Part shown: piece after piece, positions 45,891 through 56,525 of the stretch
Layout: each line of letters begins with the position of its first letter
Position numbering within the stretch: position 1 is the first letter of the stretch
Source: Owenia fusiformis
Taxonomy: Eukaryota > Annelida > Polychaeta > Sabellida > Oweniidae
Reading direction: 5' to 3'
DNA: 60,160 nt
Assembly: GCA_903813345.2 (NCBI GenBank)
Contig: CAIIXF020000025.1
Location: 126,001-186,160 of the forward strand
Notes under the pieces: generated by a model
The model's input: only the letters and a program-made list of their open reading frames with translations
What the model was told of the DNA's origin: nothing
Database searches by the model: none
Made by a program: the position numbers and the translations under genes

Positions 45891-47048
45891 ACTTCATGTT
45901 AAGATTTTGTTAGGATAGTGTTATTGATAGGTAGAATTTTTTTGACCAAATCCACATATATGCTACTGATGGAAGTCGAGCAAATCAAGTAAGTGGTACG
46001 ATACGATTGAGACATCCAATGGACACTGATTCTACAAAGATGAACAACAAAAGTGTAAATGCAGTCCATTACCACATTGTGACAATAATTAACAACAATT
46101 CATAAGAACATTTGAATTTCAACAAGAACATTTGAATTACAACAAGAACATTTGAATTTCAACTAGAATATTTGAATTTCAACAGGAACATACAAAAATA
46201 CAACTGGAACAATCTATGTGAGAAATTCAATTAGTGACAAATGTAAACAAATGAAATCTCATATAAAACCATAAATCAGCTATTTATAGCTCAATATTTT
46301 GAATAGCCAGTCGATATCAGGTGACAATTAATAGTATTTTGTGAGTGAAAGCAAAAGTTGACTCACACAGTTCAATAAATACATGCAATTATGCATCAGG
46401 TGATTTAGCCATGAACATGATTAAAATTTAGGGTCAGTATCCAGGACAAATAATTTGTTTAGTTCTCAAAGCACATATTTTGCTTGTTGCCCAGCTCACA
46501 TATTTGTTCTATACCCTTGTCAGTGTACATTTATATTTTTGATTAGTAGCCTGGACATATATTTTATATTTTGTCTTTACAAATTCCACTGAACCTAAAG
46601 TAAACCAGGACATACATTTTATCTAGTACCAGGTTCATATGATTTGTCCAATACTATTATAGTACACAGGCCAATCATTTTTGCAAATGAGTATCATTTT
46701 GTTTAGTAGCCTGGACATTTTTCTGATAGCCTTGCCATATTTGATGTCTTATATCCTTAACATTCATTTATAACCAGAGCTTATACTTTAAGAGAGTACC
46801 TCAGAGTTTATAAAATATTCTATAAAGTGTATATATTGTTTAGTGTGTGATGTGAATTGTTTAGTATCCCTGACAAAATATCACATATTTTTATCGCACG
46901 CTCGGATGTTATAATGTGATAAATTTTTCACCAATTTTAAGTGTGTTGGTTCACATTTTACGCGCCGATTCGCAAATCACTACGCTTTTTATACTTACGC
47001 AATTAATTACGCGATTACGTACGCGAAATAAAATATTTTTAAACCGTA
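45891..47048 (+). other. Long untranslated leader of the retrotransposon
   Basis: About 1.16 kb without a conserved frame. It contains four ~19 bp repeats of acaagaacatttgaatt (46100-46165) and, just before the ATG, a CpG-rich patch (acgcgccgattcgc, ttacgcgattacgtacgcg; 46960-47030) that stands out from the background. The segment 46970-46982 is complementary to 52178-52190. Confidence 0.6.
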
Positions 47049-50000
47049 ATGGCTACTGGCGGAACAAAACCCAAGGATGCGATAGGAGAGGATGCGAAAA
47101 AGAAAATCGATGAAATGGCTGAAATCTTAGAACAGGAACAAAAGGAGGAGAAAGCTGGATTACTACAGATGATATCTCTGGAAAGACAACTAGCTGAACT
47201 TCAAAAGAAATACAATGTCGACTTGTTAGGCAACCCACCTGAAGCTGACAGTGATAACAGCAACACTGGACGAGACAATGACAACAATGAACCAAGAAAC
47301 AAAGGTCTTCAAGGAAACTCAAAACTTCCAAAACTGTGTAAATACAATGGATCAAAGGGACAAGACATCTATGATTGGTGCGAGGATGCGAATATTGCAA
47401 TCAGGAACATACGTGAGAGGGACCGAGTGGACTTCTTAATTTATCACCTTGACCCAATACCACGGAGAGAAGCTAAATACTTAGGCCCAAATACAACACC
47501 AGATGAAATCTTCAAAACACTTAAGAGAGTTTTTGGACGTCAAACCTCAGCACACAAAAGCTACACTGAATTCTACACAAGGAAACAAGACGCAACTGAA
47601 TCCGTAGCACAGTTCACACAATCTCTGATGCAATGCATGGACAGAATTAAAGAAACACAAAGTAATCTACAGAATGAGGACCAGTTACTTAAAGAACAGC
47701 TGATTGAAGGTGTTCAATGTCCTAAACTCAGATGGGAACTAAGGAGACTAAATAACCAAGACAGTACAACAACATTCCAGAAGTTAAGAGATGTCGCTTT
47801 CCAGTATGAATTCAATGAGAATGATTCAAAATTGATGGAGAATACAAAGAAATCAACCGTCACATCAAACACCATAGACACCAATGATAAGACGTTACAG
47901 AAGATGATGCAACAGATGTTGGAGAAACAGAACAAACTTGAACAAGAAATCAACACTCTGAAAGAGGAAAACAAACAACACCGTGAATTCCAGAACAATC
48001 AACAAAATACACACTTTGGTCAACAAAACTACCAAAATGATAACTACAACAACCGAGGAAACTTCAATAACAGAGGAAACTTTAACAACAGAGGATTCAA
48101 CAACTTCAATAACAACAGAGGGAATTTCAACCAGAGAAGAGGAAGACGATTCTTCGGATCAAGATATAGCAACCAAGGACAACGTGGAGATTTCAACAAT
48201 GGAAGTAAACAACAACAAGAAAATCGACAACCTAATTTCAACAACAATCATGGGAACAATGGAACCAACACCAACAATTCTGTTATCACATCCTCAAGTG
48301 AGAACAACCCAAATAACTTCCAGATGGACAAAATATTAAGAACTGCCCCAAAAACCATGATAACAATTGGAAACCAAATAATCCAAGGAGTCATAGACAC
48401 AGGAAGCAGTGTAACTCTGATGTCAAAACAGTTATACCAAAACAAATTCAACACTGAACTGGAAAACTTCAAAGTATTGGACCTGAAAGCAGCAAATAAT
48501 CTACATATTCCATATCAAGGATTGATGATAGAGACAGTTGAGATTGAGGGACAACAAATGAGAGACATTGGTATCCTTGTTCACGCAGAAGATGGAAACT
48601 GCCCTGACCTACTTATTGGAATGAATATTTTGAAAAACCTACCAAAATTCAAGGAAACACAAGTGGAAGAAAAGACAAATCTTATTCGAATACAGGGAAA
48701 TCAAAAGGTTTTAATACCAGCTTCATCAACTACTGACGTGAAAGTTACTACAGGAAGTTTCAGAGGGAATGGTGTAGTAGAACCATTATATACAGCTCTA
48801 CCTGGAAATGTTCAACTGATAACGGGATTCATAGATGCGAGTTCTGGGACATCAACTGTGAACATTTTAAATACTTCACAGAGTGATATCTTCATTTCCA
48901 CAAGAACACCTCTTGGGAAAATACAACCAGCTACTGCCAGCTGTTGCAGAATCTCATACTGCAGTAACACAAATGAAATGAATATACAAGATAGCAAAAT
49001 AACACAGCAAAACACAAAGTCACCAAATCAAGAAACTGAATTGAATCTGAGTGAACCAAACAAGAACAACCTTCCTGTCAACACAAAAGTGATGGAACAA
49101 ATCGACAACATCATGGAAAACTTCCAAGGAACTAAAGAGGAATCTACAAAGGTGAAGGAAATGTTTTTAACATACCATGACATCTTTGGAACTGATGAAA
49201 CCGATCTAGGATGTACTGACTTATTGCAGCACAGTATTCCAACACCTGACGGCCTAGTAATAAATGAACCGTACCGAAGAATACCACCTGCCATTTTCGA
49301 AGAAGTAAAGGAGCACATAGACAAACTGATAGAAAAGAAAGTCATTAGACCCAGCAACAGTTCTTTTGCCAGTCCAATGGTGATCGTTAGGAAGAAGAAT
49401 AAATCTATACGCCTGTGTGTGGACTACAGACGCTTGAATCAACACACCACTAGAGATTCTTTTCCACTTCCAAGAATCCAAGAGAGCATGGATTCCCTTC
49501 TAAACTCGAAGATATTCAGCTGCATCGACCTCCAAAGTGCTTATTTGCAAGTGAAAGTCATCGATGAAGATATCCACAAGACTGCATTTACTACTCCTCT
49601 AGGACTATACGAATATATGAGAATGCCATTTGGACTATCTAATGCGCCTTCAACATACCAACGACTCATGACGATTGCATTTCGTGAAGAGCTTTTCAAA
49701 ACTGTTCTCTGTTATTTAGATGACCTACTCGTATACTCCTCTTCAATCAGTGAAAACATTGACAGACTTGAAACAGTTTTCAAGATACTAAAGAAACACA
49801 ATCTCAAATTGGAACTACGAAAATGCCATTTCTTCAAAACAGAAGTAATCTACTTGGGACACAAAGTTTCTGGAGAAGGAATTCAACCAGACCCATCCAA
49901 GATAGATCAGATAGTCAACTGGAAGGAACCAAAGACTTTAAAAGACTTGAGAAAATTCCTAGGAACTGCAGGATATCATCGACGTTTCATCAAATCCTAT

Positions 50001-52136
50001 GCTTCTGTAGCTCAACCCCTACATGATCTTGTAAAGAAGGTTCTCAACAAATCCAGCAAAAAGACAGCAAACATGGAGAAACTTTGGACTTCAGAATGTA
50101 AAGCTGCTATGGAGATGATCAAGGAAAGACTAACAACAGCACCATGTCTAGGTTTTGCAGATTATTCCAAACCATTTATACTCGAAACCGATGCTTCCAA
50201 TACGGGCCTTGGAGCCGAACTTTTCCAACTTCAAGATGGCAGAATGAGAGTAATAGGTTATGGCAGTCGATCACTCCGAGGTGCAGAGAGAAATATGAAA
50301 AACTACTCATCCAAGAAACTAGAACTTCTCGCACTTAAATGGGCCATAACAGAGAAATTTCGAGACTTCTTACTAGGAACCAAGTTCACTGTATTCACAG
50401 ACAATAATCCCTTAACGTACATCATGCACAAGAAGAGACTACCTGCTTTGGAACAGCGATGGATATCTGATCTCGCGAGTTTTGATTTCGACATCAAATA
50501 CAAACCTGGGAAAACCAACACAGCTGCAGACTGCCTATCTAGACTAGAACATGACTCAGAAGAAGATGATAGAGAAGAAGATTTCGAAGTTAGTGCAATG
50601 CAGATACTTGCCAAACAGTGTGACATCACATACTTACCTGAGATGGAAGAAATAAAAGAAGCCAAACAAAAAGAAGTTGCAGCACTACAAATAGAAGCAG
50701 AAATATCACAAGATGTAGCATCTTCATTTCTACCAACAATAACAAAGGATGGTTACAGAGAGTTACAACAACATGACAAGGACATCGCTCTCATAACTGA
50801 GATGGTAAAAGTAAATTATAAACCTACTTCAAAAGCAATGAAGAAACTCACAAAAAGCCAAAGAAAATTGGTTAAACAGTTGAAAAGCCTTGTAATGATA
50901 GATGAAATCCTGTACAGAAAATCACACTTTAATGACACTTCTGTATTCCAAGCTGTTGTACCAGATGTTCTGAAGGAAGAAGTTCTTAAGTCACTACATG
51001 ACTTCACAGGACACCAAGGAGTAGAACGAACAGAGAAGCTCATCAGACAAAGATTTTATTGGACAGAACTTCATCAAGATGTCACAGAATATATCACAAC
51101 CTGTAGCAGATGTCTGTTCGGAAAGATGCCTTACCAGAAAGTCATCACACCTTTAGGCAGACTTACAGCGAATAGACCATTAGATCTAGTCTTTATTGAC
51201 TTTACTCTTCTTGAAAAAGCATCCAATGGAATGGAAAATGTACTTGTGATCACAGACGCATTCACAAAGTTCACAATCACAGAACCTACCAGAGATCAAA
51301 AAGCTGAGACTGTAGCAAAAGTATTGGTAAAGTCATTTATCCAGATATTTGGCATCCCACACAGAATACATAGCGACCAAGGAAGAAACTTTGAGAGTGA
51401 GGTCATCAAGTGTCTTTGTAAGATGTATAATATGGAAAAATCAAGAACAACGCCATACCACCCCTCAGGAAACGGCCAATGCGAAAGATTTAATAGGACG
51501 CTTCACAACCTTCTGATATCTCTTGAACAAGACAAGAAGAGAAGATGGCCTGATTATATCAAAGAACTGACCTACTGTTATAACACAACACCACACAGTT
51601 CTACGGGATACTCCCCCTTCTTTCTGATGTTTGGTCGAGAACCGAGACTTCCAATATCCATTCAACTAGGTGTTGACGATGTTGATACTTGTGACAAGGA
51701 TAAAGAAAAAGAAGAACAGGTTCAGAAAGAGAACAAAAGTTGGATAGTAGAACATGAAAGAATATTGAAAGAAGCACACACAAAAGCAGCAATGAAAATA
51801 GACAAAGAAGCAGACAGAAGAAAAGAAATCTTTGACAAGAAAGCTAGAGAGACTGTTATAGAAATAGGATCAAAAGTTCTTACCAGGATGAGAATACAAG
51901 GAAGAAATAAAATCCAAGATTCTTTTGAAGAAGACATATACACAGTTGTACAAAGGAAAAATGATGTTTACACGATAGAAAATAAGTATGGAGCGAGAAA
52001 AACTGTAAACATAGTAGACTTAAAAGAAGTTCCACAGAAAGTAAGAGGAATAAAACAAAACAAACATGAAGATGTGTCTGAAACTGAGACTATCAGGAGA
52101 TCAAAAAGATTAGCAGCTCAGAATGCCATGATGTAG
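47049..52136 (+). CDS. Gag-Pol polyprotein of gypsy-type retrotransposon, 1,695 aa
   Basis: Uninterrupted frame from ATG 47049 (context ccgtaATGG) to TAG. Domains: coiled-coil/acidic N-terminus (1-90); retrotransposon-gag capsid-like region (about 95-260); Gln-rich coil (280-325); Asn/Arg/Gly-rich tract (330-400, repeated NNRGNF) in place of a CCHC knuckle; protease with VIDTGSSVTLMS (D450); RT with CVDYRRLN, FSCIDLQSAYLQV and CYLDDLLVYS (D891/D892); RNase H with ETDAS (D1048), E1092, FTDNN (D1118) and AADCLS (D1161); integrase finger H1317, H1322, C1352, C1355; catalytic D1384, D1443 and E1479 with the classic 35-residue spacing; basic C-terminal tail. No gag-pol frameshift or stop. All catalytic residues are intact, so it is probably competent. 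Clade not assigned. Confidence 0.95.
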   Translation: MATGGTKPKDAIGEDAKKKIDEMAEILEQEQKEEKAGLLQMISLERQLAELQKKYNVDLLGNPPEADSDNSNTGRDNDNNEPRNKGLQGNSKLPKLCKYNGSKGQDIYDWCEDANIAIRNIRERDRVDFLIYHLDPIPRREAKYLGPNTTPDEIFKTLKRVFGRQTSAHKSYTEFYTRKQDATESVAQFTQSLMQCMDRIKETQSNLQNEDQLLKEQLIEGVQCPKLRWELRRLNNQDSTTTFQKLRDVAFQYEFNENDSKLMENTKKSTVTSNTIDTNDKTLQKMMQQMLEKQNKLEQEINTLKEENKQHREFQNNQQNTHFGQQNYQNDNYNNRGNFNNRGNFNNRGFNNFNNNRGNFNQRRGRRFFGSRYSNQGQRGDFNNGSKQQQENRQPNFNNNHGNNGTNTNNSVITSSSENNPNNFQMDKILRTAPKTMITIGNQIIQGVIDTGSSVTLMSKQLYQNKFNTELENFKVLDLKAANNLHIPYQGLMIETVEIEGQQMRDIGILVHAEDGNCPDLLIGMNILKNLPKFKETQVEEKTNLIRIQGNQKVLIPASSTTDVKVTTGSFRGNGVVEPLYTALPGNVQLITGFIDASSGTSTVNILNTSQSDIFISTRTPLGKIQPATASCCRISYCSNTNEMNIQDSKITQQNTKSPNQETELNLSEPNKNNLPVNTKVMEQIDNIMENFQGTKEESTKVKEMFLTYHDIFGTDETDLGCTDLLQHSIPTPDGLVINEPYRRIPPAIFEEVKEHIDKLIEKKVIRPSNSSFASPMVIVRKKNKSIRLCVDYRRLNQHTTRDSFPLPRIQESMDSLLNSKIFSCIDLQSAYLQVKVIDEDIHKTAFTTPLGLYEYMRMPFGLSNAPSTYQRLMTIAFREELFKTVLCYLDDLLVYSSSISENIDRLETVFKILKKHNLKLELRKCHFFKTEVIYLGHKVSGEGIQPDPSKIDQIVNWKEPKTLKDLRKFLGTAGYHRRFIKSYASVAQPLHDLVKKVLNKSSKKTANMEKLWTSECKAAMEMIKERLTTAPCLGFADYSKPFILETDASNTGLGAELFQLQDGRMRVIGYGSRSLRGAERNMKNYSSKKLELLALKWAITEKFRDFLLGTKFTVFTDNNPLTYIMHKKRLPALEQRWISDLASFDFDIKYKPGKTNTAADCLSRLEHDSEEDDREEDFEVSAMQILAKQCDITYLPEMEEIKEAKQKEVAALQIEAEISQDVASSFLPTITKDGYRELQQHDKDIALITEMVKVNYKPTSKAMKKLTKSQRKLVKQLKSLVMIDEILYRKSHFNDTSVFQAVVPDVLKEEVLKSLHDFTGHQGVERTEKLIRQRFYWTELHQDVTEYITTCSRCLFGKMPYQKVITPLGRLTANRPLDLVFIDFTLLEKASNGMENVLVITDAFTKFTITEPTRDQKAETVAKVLVKSFIQIFGIPHRIHSDQGRNFESEVIKCLCKMYNMEKSRTTPYHPSGNGQCERFNRTLHNLLISLEQDKKRRWPDYIKELTYCYNTTPHSSTGYSPFFLMFGREPRLPISIQLGVDDVDTCDKDKEKEEQVQKENKSWIVEHERILKEAHTKAAMKIDKEADRRKEIFDKKARETVIEIGSKVLTRMRIQGRNKIQDSFEEDIYTVVQRKNDVYTIENKYGARKTVNIVDLKEVPQKVRGIKQNKHEDVSETETIRRSKRLAAQNAMM

Positions 52137-52524
52137 ACATGATGTCAGAAAAATTGGGATATATATTTTATCGCGTTTAGTGATTTGCGATAAGCGTTCT
52201 GTAATAAATGTTATTTTCTTAACTATTGTTCTATTTTAATAATTCAAATTACTGTTATATGTTACTGTTATTTATACTATAAAAGAAACACAATACATAT
52301 ATAAAAAGTTACTTTGTTAACAGAACATAATTTTATTGACTACCATTTTAAGGTAGTGGATGTTAATTAGGGGAGGATAATCCTTCATAATGGTATTTCA
52401 TAATGTTATTTTCTATGTTCCACGTGTGTGTGACATTTTGTTGTTAGAATTTAATGTTTTTTATAATTCCTGTGGTAGCAAGAGCAAGGATAATTTGGGA
52501 CAAATTATGACGAGTCCGCGTGTG
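52137..52524 (+). other. 3' untranslated interior of retrotransposon
   Basis: Contains tagtgatttgcga (52178-52190), an aataaa (52203) and a purine run ttaggggaggat (about 52366). The bases directly before the 3' LTR (gagtccgcgtg) are not purine-rich, so the plus-strand primer site is not where expected. Confidence 0.6.
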
Positions 52525-53643
52525 TGTGACAGGATGTTTTAGATTTTCAAACCCTACTGTGGAGAGTTATATTTTTATGTATTTCAATTATATTTTCAAA
52601 CCCTGCTAGGAGAATAGCTTTGATTTACACACAGTGTGCACATGCAAGGGGATTAACCTTGATTGCATTTACTTTCCAAATCACCAGTGCTAGCCTTGAT
52701 TTTGAACTGTAAAGACATGGTAAGAAATTTTCATATATTTTTGTCACTTTTTTACCCTTTAGAATATGCCAACATTATGCCAATTGTATTCATTTTATTC
52801 TCCATAACTTTAGCTCCAATTTGATGTAAATATTATTTTGTATTTCAAATACTTTTGAGTAATTTCTTTGTAAAACTTGAACAATGTGTTGGAACATTTG
52901 TCCATAAGGTGATGTTCATTTCATGCACCTGTGCGTTATTCATTTACAATTAAAACCACCATTTATGTCATTTCATATGACTTATCTTGGTACACACGTT
53001 TTACAGGAGACACTGTGTGCGTACTAAAGATGTATGGCTAGCACTCAGAGACTGTATAGCTTATTTTATAAGGTACATTCCACATTTTATTTTATATTGC
53101 TCAATTGTAAACCTTCATGGTACATTTTGCATAAAGTAACTGAATTATATTTATATTTGGTAATTTCAATAGAGAAATGTATGTAGTGCGTCAAGCACAG
53201 TATAAGGGTTTTCTTGGGAACAGAATAAGGGCCCTTTAAGTCCCATAGCCCTTAGTACTAAGAAGTTTATCATAAAACTGTATGTTTCATTATTGTATTT
53301 TACCTGCTTTACAAACAGCTATTTGTACATTACTTTTATTTGCAGCTCTGGGGTACAAACTAGGTGCACAGCCTTAAGCATTTGTGGTTTTGGTCTTAAG
53401 TGAGTTAGTGATTTAGGTAGCTTGAGTACAAGATCAGTTAGTGATTTAGGTAGCTTGAGTACAAGATCAGTTAGTGATTTAGGTAGCTTGAGTATTAAGA
53501 TCAGTTGAGAGATTTAGCTCATTTGTATAACATTTTGATCATTTGATTGATTATAGGGTTGAATACATTTTAAATACATTTTATATTCTTATTCTGTTAA
53601 TTCGATTTGTAATGTAACCCACGTCCACTCCCCCATGGTTACA
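52525..53643 (+). repeat. 3' LTR
   Basis: Same length and, by eye, the same sequence as the 5' LTR (offset 7,773). Followed by ATAT. Confidence 0.97.
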
Positions 53644-53674
53644 ATATACATGTACTGAAATTTATTATCATATA

Positions 53675-54156
53675 CAGTGTGACCCAAAAGTTCATGCAGA
53701 ACTCTGTCTGTCAAATTGAAGGTAGAGGCAATATACCACCAGCACTTAGTAAAATTGACAAAATTGAACAGAGCGTAGGAATAAAATTCTGTGTATGAGT
53801 TCGAAAATCAGCAGCAGAAACTGTAAAACAACTCTGCAAAATGCATTTGGATTTAAAAAGAAGAATGGCATATCAGTGGCGTATCTGTAAAAAGTATGTC
53901 ATAAGAACTTGATGTACCCCAATCATTTATATATTGGATTCTTAAATGTCACCTCAAAATGAAGAAGATTGCCACCAGATGGGAGGACCGTAGCCTCAGT
54001 AACAAATAAAAGAGTCATCAACTGCTATGGAGCTTGCCCCCCAGGCCTGAAATACTAAATATTCTAGCTGCTATAACTTTGCTATGTAGACCAGCTTAGT
54101 GTATCAATATTATCAATACCAGACCAATAGAGTTCATGAACTTTTCGGACACTCTG
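53675..54156. mobile_element. MITE (Tc1/mariner-like) with TA flanks
   Basis: 482 bp. The start cagtgtgacccaaaagttca and the end gaacttttcggacactctg are imperfect inverted repeats, with TA at 53673-53674 and 54157-54158. The tip resembles that of the 25381 element (cag.gtgacccaaaa), suggesting a related family. No ORF. The sequence tttattatcat also occurs just outside both ends. Confidence 0.7.
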
Positions 54157-54159
54157 TAT

Positions 54160-55020
54160 TTATTATCATTTTGAGATAGCTAGTTATACGTTATAGGTAG
54201 GAATTTCATGCTTGATAAAGTTCAAGCAATAAGTTCAATAACATTGATACAAGTTTAAGTATATACACTCATACTGATTGTGAAAGACAAACAAGAATTG
54301 AAAGCTCTATTCACACACTCATATACTCACTGTTTCACTCACTCACTTGCTTGCCCAAGCACTCAATGTTTCTCAACCAGACTCTCTGCTAATAATTTAT
54401 GATTTCCCCTAACAATACATGGGCAACAGAAAATAGGTTGATGTACTTAAAGTATATGAAGTTTTTAGTTGAGCTACACAAATAGATCTCAAGAAGTATT
54501 TAAGAAAAATTGCATAAGTTTCACTTTATACTAGTATTTGTTTTGGATAACTTTTCAGCTTTAGATGGATTAACCATATCGTTTGTTTATTTGATGGGAC
54601 ATTATTTTCTCTCCTTTTAGATCGGAATTTCATGTTTTTCTTTCATTTTAGGCTTCGATTTTTAATTTAAGGTTATTGTTATAGGTTCCCATTGGTGATG
54701 CGATAGTGATCTTTTTCCATATAGCTGTGAAATCTTGCTGTTTCGTTTAAGTGAGATTTTAAGAGATTTGAATATATGTAACTACTTTAGGGAGTTTTCT
54801 TTTATTTGATGACACACATGTATTTGAATTCTGTGGACCATTTCTCATTAGAAGATGTTTAACTAAGTCATTCTATTGTATTCAGTTTTCAAGTTTTTTC
54901 AAACAGGTTGGCCACAATCTCTATTGACTCATGTTATAAAATCTTTGAAGTAATATTTGAATGATCGTAATTTCATGGTTTAAAGCTCCATATCAAATGT
55001 TCTAAAGGTTTTCTTTTTAA
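54160..55020. other. AT-rich, no recognisable gene
   Basis: No domain-like frames or clear repeats. Confidence 0.4.
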
Positions 55021-55175
55021 TTAAAGTTGAGAATTTATTTCCAGATAATTTACCACAGAAGTTCCTTGTGCACCACAACACAACTTTTGATGACATCACA
55101 CAAAAAGGGGAACTCCCCTTCAGTTCAATTTTTTAGATATAATCCTTCACAACCCATTCAGAAGGGTAATTTACA

Positions 55176-55337
55176 ATGTGGAAGTTATGGAATAGGGTCC
55201 CTTAGTTCTCATCATCTGACCATATAGCAGTCCTCATTAAGTCACAAAACGTCAAAGAATTGATAGAATTTGGAAAAGCAGAATACTGTTTAACTAAAGA
55301 TCGCTTTCTCTCAGTCAATCTATCCAAATATGTATGA
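55176..55337 (+). pseudogene. Possible LINE C-terminal scrap
   Basis: The frame reads TMWKLWNRVP, one TAG, then FSSSDHIAVLIKSQNVKELI and EFGKAEYCLTKDRF to TGA. LWNRVP resembles the LWNxLP end motif of CR1-like LINEs, but the match is short. Confidence 0.25.
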
Positions 55338-55409
55338 CCTGATTTGCCACTTGCTCATGGGTACAGATCGCAAGAGTTGCAAGCAACACAAAGCAGCCCA
55401 CAAAGTCCT

Positions 55410-55685
55410 TAAAACGCAAAATACTTAGATATTAACCTTTGACCTTGAGATGACCTTGACCTTTACACATTTACCTTAACCTCAGGTCACCTCATCATTG
55501 GTTGCCAAGGGTCACAGCAGCCTCAAGAACCTTAAATCACAAAATACCTAGATATTGACCTTTGATGTGGGAATGACCTTGACCTCAGATGTTGTAATCA
55601 TTTGTCACCAAGGGTCACAGCAGCCCCCAAATGCATTAAAATGCTAAATACCAACATATTGACCTTAGAATGACCTTAAAGGGTG
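55410..55685. repeat. TGACCT-rich repeat, about 2.5 units of ~120 bp
   Basis: Units contain atattgacctttga, gaatgaccttgacct and ccaagggtcacagcagcc. A diverged unit lies at 56540-56640. TGACCT is the nuclear-receptor half-site (AGGTCA reversed), but here it appears as part of a dispersed repeat. A related scrap lies at 31435-31485. Confidence 0.8.
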
Positions 55686-55737
55686 ATGCATATCGTTTAG
55701 CAAATCGAACGCTCGTTTCTGGTGTTGCTCACCGTTT

Positions 55738-55850
55738 AGTATAAAAGGCCCGATCCCGGAATAATACTCAAGGGTTCACAGGCTCGAGGTCGTTGTGTCA
55801 ACACCTCTAACTGTTGTTTAGCATAAGTATATTATAGATCGTCACACATT
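55738..55850 (+). promoter_or_regulatory. TATA-type promoter-like patch (possible LTR fragment)
   Basis: The sequence agtataaaaggcccgatccc is a strong TATA core in a locally GC-rich patch, with a plausible start 25-30 bp on (actcaagggttcac). A second tttataaaaggg lies at about 55852. No ORF follows closely, and no partner LTR was seen. Confidence 0.35.
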
Positions 55851-56035
55851 TATAAAAGGGTGATTTTTATTTTGACAAAGCAATTCCACATTTATGGGTG
55901 AAGTTTCAGGATTTTCTGTTTGTGTATAATAAGGAAAAATTGACATCTAAATTTCCTCATAACGTAATAGCACACAGCTTGGCATATGAAATATCCTACA
56001 AATGAAACAAAGCAGTTCTTATACAAGGATTTATA

Positions 56036-56233
56036 TTGGCTGTTGTACATATTGAACGCAATCACTCTATGGATAATGTTTTCAAAATCATTATAAACGG
56101 ATTACTTTATCTCAAAGACAATTTCAATAAACTGGATTTTACAGAACTCCCCTTATTTCTTAAAAATGGACTGATCCAGGAGCCGCCATATTGTTTTTAT
56201 ACGGGAAGCTTATCGGAACCCTTTAATCCATAA
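56036..56233 (+). other. Unassigned 65-codon ORF
   Basis: Contains NVFKIIINGLLYLKDNFNKL and FLKNGLIQEPPYCFYTGSL. No recognised domain and no splice context. May be chance. Confidence 0.15.
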
Positions 56234-56244
56234 AGTTGACCTTG

Positions 56245-56525
56245 ACATCATGTCAAGTCAACCCTTAGTCAACTCGACCCCACCATATTTAAATATCTAT
56301 AAAAACAATTAGATGTACATTATATTATGATATTGATGAATTTAAAAGAATTAGGGAATTGGGGTCAAGTTGACTAAGGGTTGAGTTGACCACGGGTTGA
56401 GATGACTTGGGGTCGAGTTTACTAAGGGTTGAGGTGACTTGGGGCTGACTTGACCAAGGGTTGACTTGACTTGGGGTCGAGTTGACTTAGGGTTGAGTTG
56501 ACTTGGGGTTGAGTTGACCAGGAAG
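56245..56525. repeat. Tandem gggttgagttgactt-type repeat with inverted partner
   Basis: About nine ~16-17 bp units at 56358-56520. An inverted stretch at about 56258-56283 (gtcaacccttagtcaactcg) can pair with 56361-56385 (ttgactaagggttgag). Confidence 0.8.

Larger units (their letters stand above)
44752..53643 (+). mobile_element. Complete Ty3/gypsy LTR retrotransposon, 8,892 bp
   Basis: Two 1,119 bp LTRs (TGT...ACA ends) flank a 6.65 kb interior with a PBS-like site and one continuous Gag-Pol frame. The bases outside are ATAT on each side (44748-44751 and 53644-53647), a 4 bp target duplication. The LTRs appear identical by eye, which means recent insertion. There is no env-like ORF. Order: LTR, ~1.2 kb leader, gag, protease, RT, RNase H, integrase, ~390 bp 3' region, LTR. 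Confidence 0.97.

Noticed and set aside
46916-47113. 65-codon ORF before the polyprotein
   Set aside because: It overlaps the polyprotein start in another frame and shows no domain; most likely chance in the leader.
47053-51943. Open frames on the minus strand and in other frames of the polyprotein
   Set aside because: Shadows of the Gag-Pol coding sequence with no recognisable domains.
52505-52530. Hammerhead ribozyme core near gacgagtcc
   Set aside because: The required CTGATGA and GAAA core elements with proper stems are absent.
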